Of a DNA stretch of 64,000 bases, positions 60,601-64,000 are shown one piece after another (the stretch's first letter is position 1; every line of letters starts with the position of its first letter). Source of the DNA: Palsa-601 sp963801185 (GTDB lineage: Bacteria; Actinomycetota; Acidimicrobiia; Acidimicrobiales; Bog-793); NCBI GenBank assembly GCA_963801185.1, contig CAWDDW010000002.1, forward strand, positions 272,717-336,716, given 5' to 3'. Made by a program: the position numbers and the translations under genes. The notes below the pieces were generated by a model. That model saw nothing but the letters and a program-made list of their open reading frames with translations, was not told the DNA's origin and did not search any database.

Positions 60601-63600
60601 GGCGTCGGCCGGAGGCAATACCCTCACCTGGAACGTCGGGACCTTTGCCGAAGGAGACTCGGCCTCGATCGTCCTTCTCGCCGAAGTAGACGGCTCGAAC
60701 GGTGGCAACCCGGTCGTGAACACGGCAGTGGAGACCCAGTCGGCAAGCACACCACTTCCGAACGGACAAGACACGACCTCCGCGTCCGCCTCCATCACCG
60801 TGACCCCGGCTGCGAACGTCTCGATCACGAAGACCGTCTCGACGACGGGGACTACTGCGACCTACACGCTCACGGCGACGAACAACGGTCCGGATTCGGC
60901 GTCCGGTGTCACCTTGACCGACAACCTGCCGGCCGGACTGACGTACGTCACCGGGTCGGCCACAACCGCCACAGGCACCGCCACCTTCAGCGCGTTCCTG
61001 CACCGGCTGACGTGGAACGTCGGGACGCTCGCCACCAACACAACGGCGACGCTGACTTTCCAGGGGACCTTCACGGCCGGCGCGACCATCACCAACACCG
61101 TCACCGAGACACAGACCACCGCGAACCCGAGTGGAGTGACGACCGCCAGTGCCACCATCAATCCCACGAACATGGCAACCGTTGCGGTCTTGAAGACAGT
61201 TTCAAACGCCACCCCCGCTGACGGGTCACAGGACACCTACACGTTGAAGGTCACAAACAACGGTCCGGACTCTGCTGCCGGCGTCAGCGTTACGGACGCC
61301 CTCCCGGCTGGAGAGGGGTACGTCTCCAGCGGAACAGCCCCGAGTGGGACGACGGTCACCGAGTCCAACAACGTCGTCACGTGGACGATCGGCACCATGG
61401 CCAACGGCGCGTCCTTGCAGCTGACGATCACCGTCGACGTCACGGTCGGCTCCGGAGCGATCATCAACACCGCTGTCGAGTCCCAGTCGAACACCACGCC
61501 TAACTCTTCGGGCGGCACCTCCGTGTCGTCGTCCGTGACGATCAATCCAACGGCAGTAGCGAACGTCACCCTCACAAAGACAGCTTCCAACGTGACGCCG
61601 CAAGTTGGTGCGGCGGATCCGTCGGACGAGACGGCATACACCATCACCGTTGCTGGCGACGGGCCCGACACGGCCCAAGGCGTGAGGGTGACAGACAACC
61701 TTCCGGCCGGGCTGTCCTATGTCTCTTACGGCTCTCCGGTTAGCGTCGCCGGCGCGGGAGTAACGAGTGGCTCCACAACTATCACCGCACCCGGGGGTAC
61801 TTTCGTCGCCGGCGACATCGGCTATCCCGTCTCTGGGGCCAATATTCCGAACGGGACGATCATCACCGCATTCGCGAGTGGCACGTCAGCCACGATGTCC
61901 AATGCGGCAACTGCGACAGCGACCGAGGCGGTAACGCTCGACGAGGTCAACACCTCGCCGACTGGAACGAACATCTGCCAATCGAGCGGGACCGTAACGT
62001 GGGGCACGACTTGCTCACCGACGCTGACGGGTTACTCCCTTGCTCCTGGAGCCTCTCAGTCGATCGTTGTCCTCGTGCGGGCAACCTCTTCGTCGAGCTC
62101 CATCACCAACACCGCGATCGAGAGTCAGACCACGCCCAACTCGGCGGGCGCGACCACTGACGCCGAGTCCGCTTCGGCTGTCATCACTCCCAAGGGCACC
62201 GCGACCGTCCTGCTCACCAAGACTGCTAGCAGCGCGAGTCCGATTGATGGCGGGGCCGAGACCTACACGCTGCATGTGGTGAACAACGGTCCTCAGGCCG
62301 TGCAGAACCTGGTCGTGACCGATCCGCTGCCGGCGGGGTTGACCTACGTGTCCTACGGAGCCGCCACCAGTGTGGCGTCAGCCTCGATCATCAGTGGATC
62401 GACCACCCTGACCGGGCCGAACGGAAGCTTCAGCGCCGGCCAGATCGGTGACATCGTCTCCGGCTTCGGCGTGCCCGCCGGGACCACGATCACAGGGGTC
62501 AGCGGCAGCACGACGGCGACGCTGTCGGCCACCGCCACGCAGACGATGTCGAGCGAGACGGTGACCCTGATCAACCCGACCGCTCCAACGACAGCCGATG
62601 GGTCTTCGACGTCAGTAGCGGAAGCGCTTGTCGGCAGCACTCCCACGGTCACCTGGACGCTTGGAACCATTGCCAACGGTGACTCGGCATCACTTCAGGT
62701 CACGGTGCTAGTAGCTGCCAACTCGGGCACGATCACGAACATCGCGACGGAGACCCAGTCGCCCTTCACGCCGAACTCATCCGGCCAGACCGCGACGTCC
62801 GCCGGTGTCTCGGTCAACCCGGCACCTGGAGCCAATGTCACGATTGCGAAGACCGGCTCGACAGGGACCCCCAACGATGGGTCCAACATGACATTCACAT
62901 TGAGTGTCGCGAACGACGGGCCTGACGCTGCCGGTGCTGTCGTGGTGTCCGACCCGATGCCATCCGGCCTCACCTACGTGTCCTACGGCTCTCCGGCCGG
63001 CACGCCACCGTCAACCACCGACGGCGTCGCCACGACCGTGACCGAGGGTCTCGTCGGAGGCGTGCCGACAGTGACCTGGACGATCCCGTCCTTCGTGTCG
63101 GGCGACTCCGCCTCCCTCTTGATCTCAGTGACGGTGAACACCTCGAGTTCCGTCGTCAACACCGCGACCCTCTCGCAAACCGTGCCCAACAGCTCGGGCG
63201 CCACGACCAACTCAGAGAGCGCGAGCTTCCCGCTGACGCCGGTGCCCGTTGCCAATGTCTCCATCACGAAGGTCGCCAATCCAACGACAAACGCGCCGCA
63301 CGGCACGGACATCACCTACACCGTCGGGCTGCACAACGCTGGGCCTGACTCCGCCGCAGGTGTATCGGTCACCGATCCAATCCCTGTCGGCACCACCTTC
63401 GTCTCTTCATCGACGGCCACGGGCACTCTCAGCAACCCTTCTGTCGGAACCAACGGAACTATCACCTGGAACGTCGGGACGCTCGCGAACGGGGCGAGCG
63501 CCACGGCCACGATCACGGTCCTCGTTGCCAACTCGGCCGCGCTCGGAAACATCACCAACACCGCCACCGAGACACAAACGACGAACGACCTCACTGGCAC

Positions 63601-64000
63601 GCAAACGGCTTCGGCTTCCAACACGGTGGTCGCCGCAGCCAACGTCTCGATCACCAAGATCGCAAACCCGTCGACGAATACGCCACACGGCACACAGATC
63701 GCCTACACAATCGGCTTGTCCAACGCCGGGCCCGACGCTGCGGCGGGCGTGTCTGTGACCGACCCGCTGCCTGCGGGTACCACCTTCGTCTCCTCTTCCA
63801 CCGCGACCGGCAGCCTCAGCAATCCATCCGTCGGTACAAACGGCACGGTCACCTGGACCGTCGGGACTCTCGCGAACGGGGCCACGGCGACCGCCACCAT
63901 CACCGTGCTTGTCTCGAACACCGCCTCCGGCACGATCACGAACACCGCCACAGAGTCACAGACGACCGCCGACCCGACCGGCACGCAGAGTGCGTCGGCT
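57675..64000 (+). CDS. Giant secreted protein: lectin-like domain plus at least nine DUF11 repeats (3' partial, one frameshift)
   Basis: From ATG 57675. A long signal region (VRVLCSVLLLCAGVISGVAV, cleaved near ASASA), then an L-type lectin-like domain (about 80-420: FDVSYDAYQYDGDGADMITF) and two Thr/Ser-rich strand modules. The frame then breaks at a run of six G (59,622-59,627). With one more G it continues (PPGGDAPAGTSLPP) to the end of the window. Nine DUF11 domains follow, each opening like VANVSITKTAAV and closing with NTATE. Three carry an inserted module (see separate entry). The protein continues beyond 64 kb, so an anchor cannot be seen. Probable surface adhesin. Confidence 0.75.
63250..64000 (+). 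repeat. Recent tandem duplication of a DUF11 unit
   Basis: The unit starting near 63,250 and the one near 63,640 (period about 390 bp) encode almost the same 130 residues, including VGTNGT and NVGTLANGA blocks. This indicates recent expansion by recombination; copy number beyond the window is unknown. Confidence 0.65.

Noticed and set aside
60179..63984. Many Val-rich minus-strand open frames under the DUF11 protein
   Set aside because: They mirror the repeats of the plus-strand gene and have no independent support.

Overview
The window is from a high-GC actinobacterium. The GC-rich third codon positions, RipA-like NlpC/P60 and coiled-coil cell-wall hydrolases, a leaderless ABC operon and a MoxR/DUF58/DUF4129 cluster all fit this. 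The clade is not certain; an Acidimicrobiia-like lineage is a guess. Flanking chromosome runs from 1 to 21.3 kb and from 40.9 to 64 kb, and a foreign island lies between.

The main result is the island at 21,339-40,885 (19,547 bp), which has the anatomy of a casposon, a self-synthesizing transposon that uses a Cas1 integrase. It has (i) 125-bp terminal inverted repeats, the outer 85 bp identical; (ii) a 14-bp target-site duplication whose right copy covers the CCA end of a tRNA-Arg(CCT) gene; (iii) a solo Cas1 with the E/H/D catalytic residues plus a C-terminal zinc ribbon and helix-turn-helix, with no CRISPR array and no cas2; (iv) a family B DNA polymerase; and (v) no visible tyrosine or serine recombinase. 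The polymerase sits in a tightly overlapping minus-strand operon: ribbon-helix-helix-like protein, two unknown proteins, DnaB-like helicase, PolB read in three frames, a small nucleoside-deoxyribosyltransferase-like protein, and a ParB-like/DNA methyltransferase fusion. The element also carries a complete type I restriction-modification system (hsdR-hsdS-hsdM) directly downstream of cas1, a histone H1-like Lys/Ala/Pro-repeat protein, zinc-ribbon and membrane proteins, and an unassigned three-gene cassette near its right end.

Left flank: two very large unknown beta-rich proteins (1-7.2 kb); a glutamic-peptidase-like membrane protein, a coiled-coil/M23-like cell-wall protein, a GT-C-like membrane protein and a 51-residue membrane peptide (7.2-11.8 kb); a SAM methyltransferase; a secreted 14-repeat propeller; a PAS-GGDEF-EAL protein; and a PadR-regulated ABC exporter lying between two IS481-type transposase fragments (17.1-21.1 kb).

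Right flank: tRNA-Arg, 3-methyladenine glycosylase I, an NlpC/P60 hydrolase, PPK2, a Gfo/Idh oxidoreductase, a DrrAB-like ABC exporter behind two operator-like palindromes, IMP dehydrogenase, a metallo-beta-lactamase-fold hydrolase, a BtuF-like protein, a DEAD-box helicase, an LLM oxidoreductase, Bcp peroxiredoxin, a DUF58/MoxR/DUF4129 operon, and a giant lectin-like/DUF11 surface protein that runs off the window.

Caution: at least eight genes, inside and outside the island, are interrupted by single-base frameshifts, several at homopolymer runs. Base-calling error is the simplest explanation, so the split PolB should not be read as decay without checking the reads.
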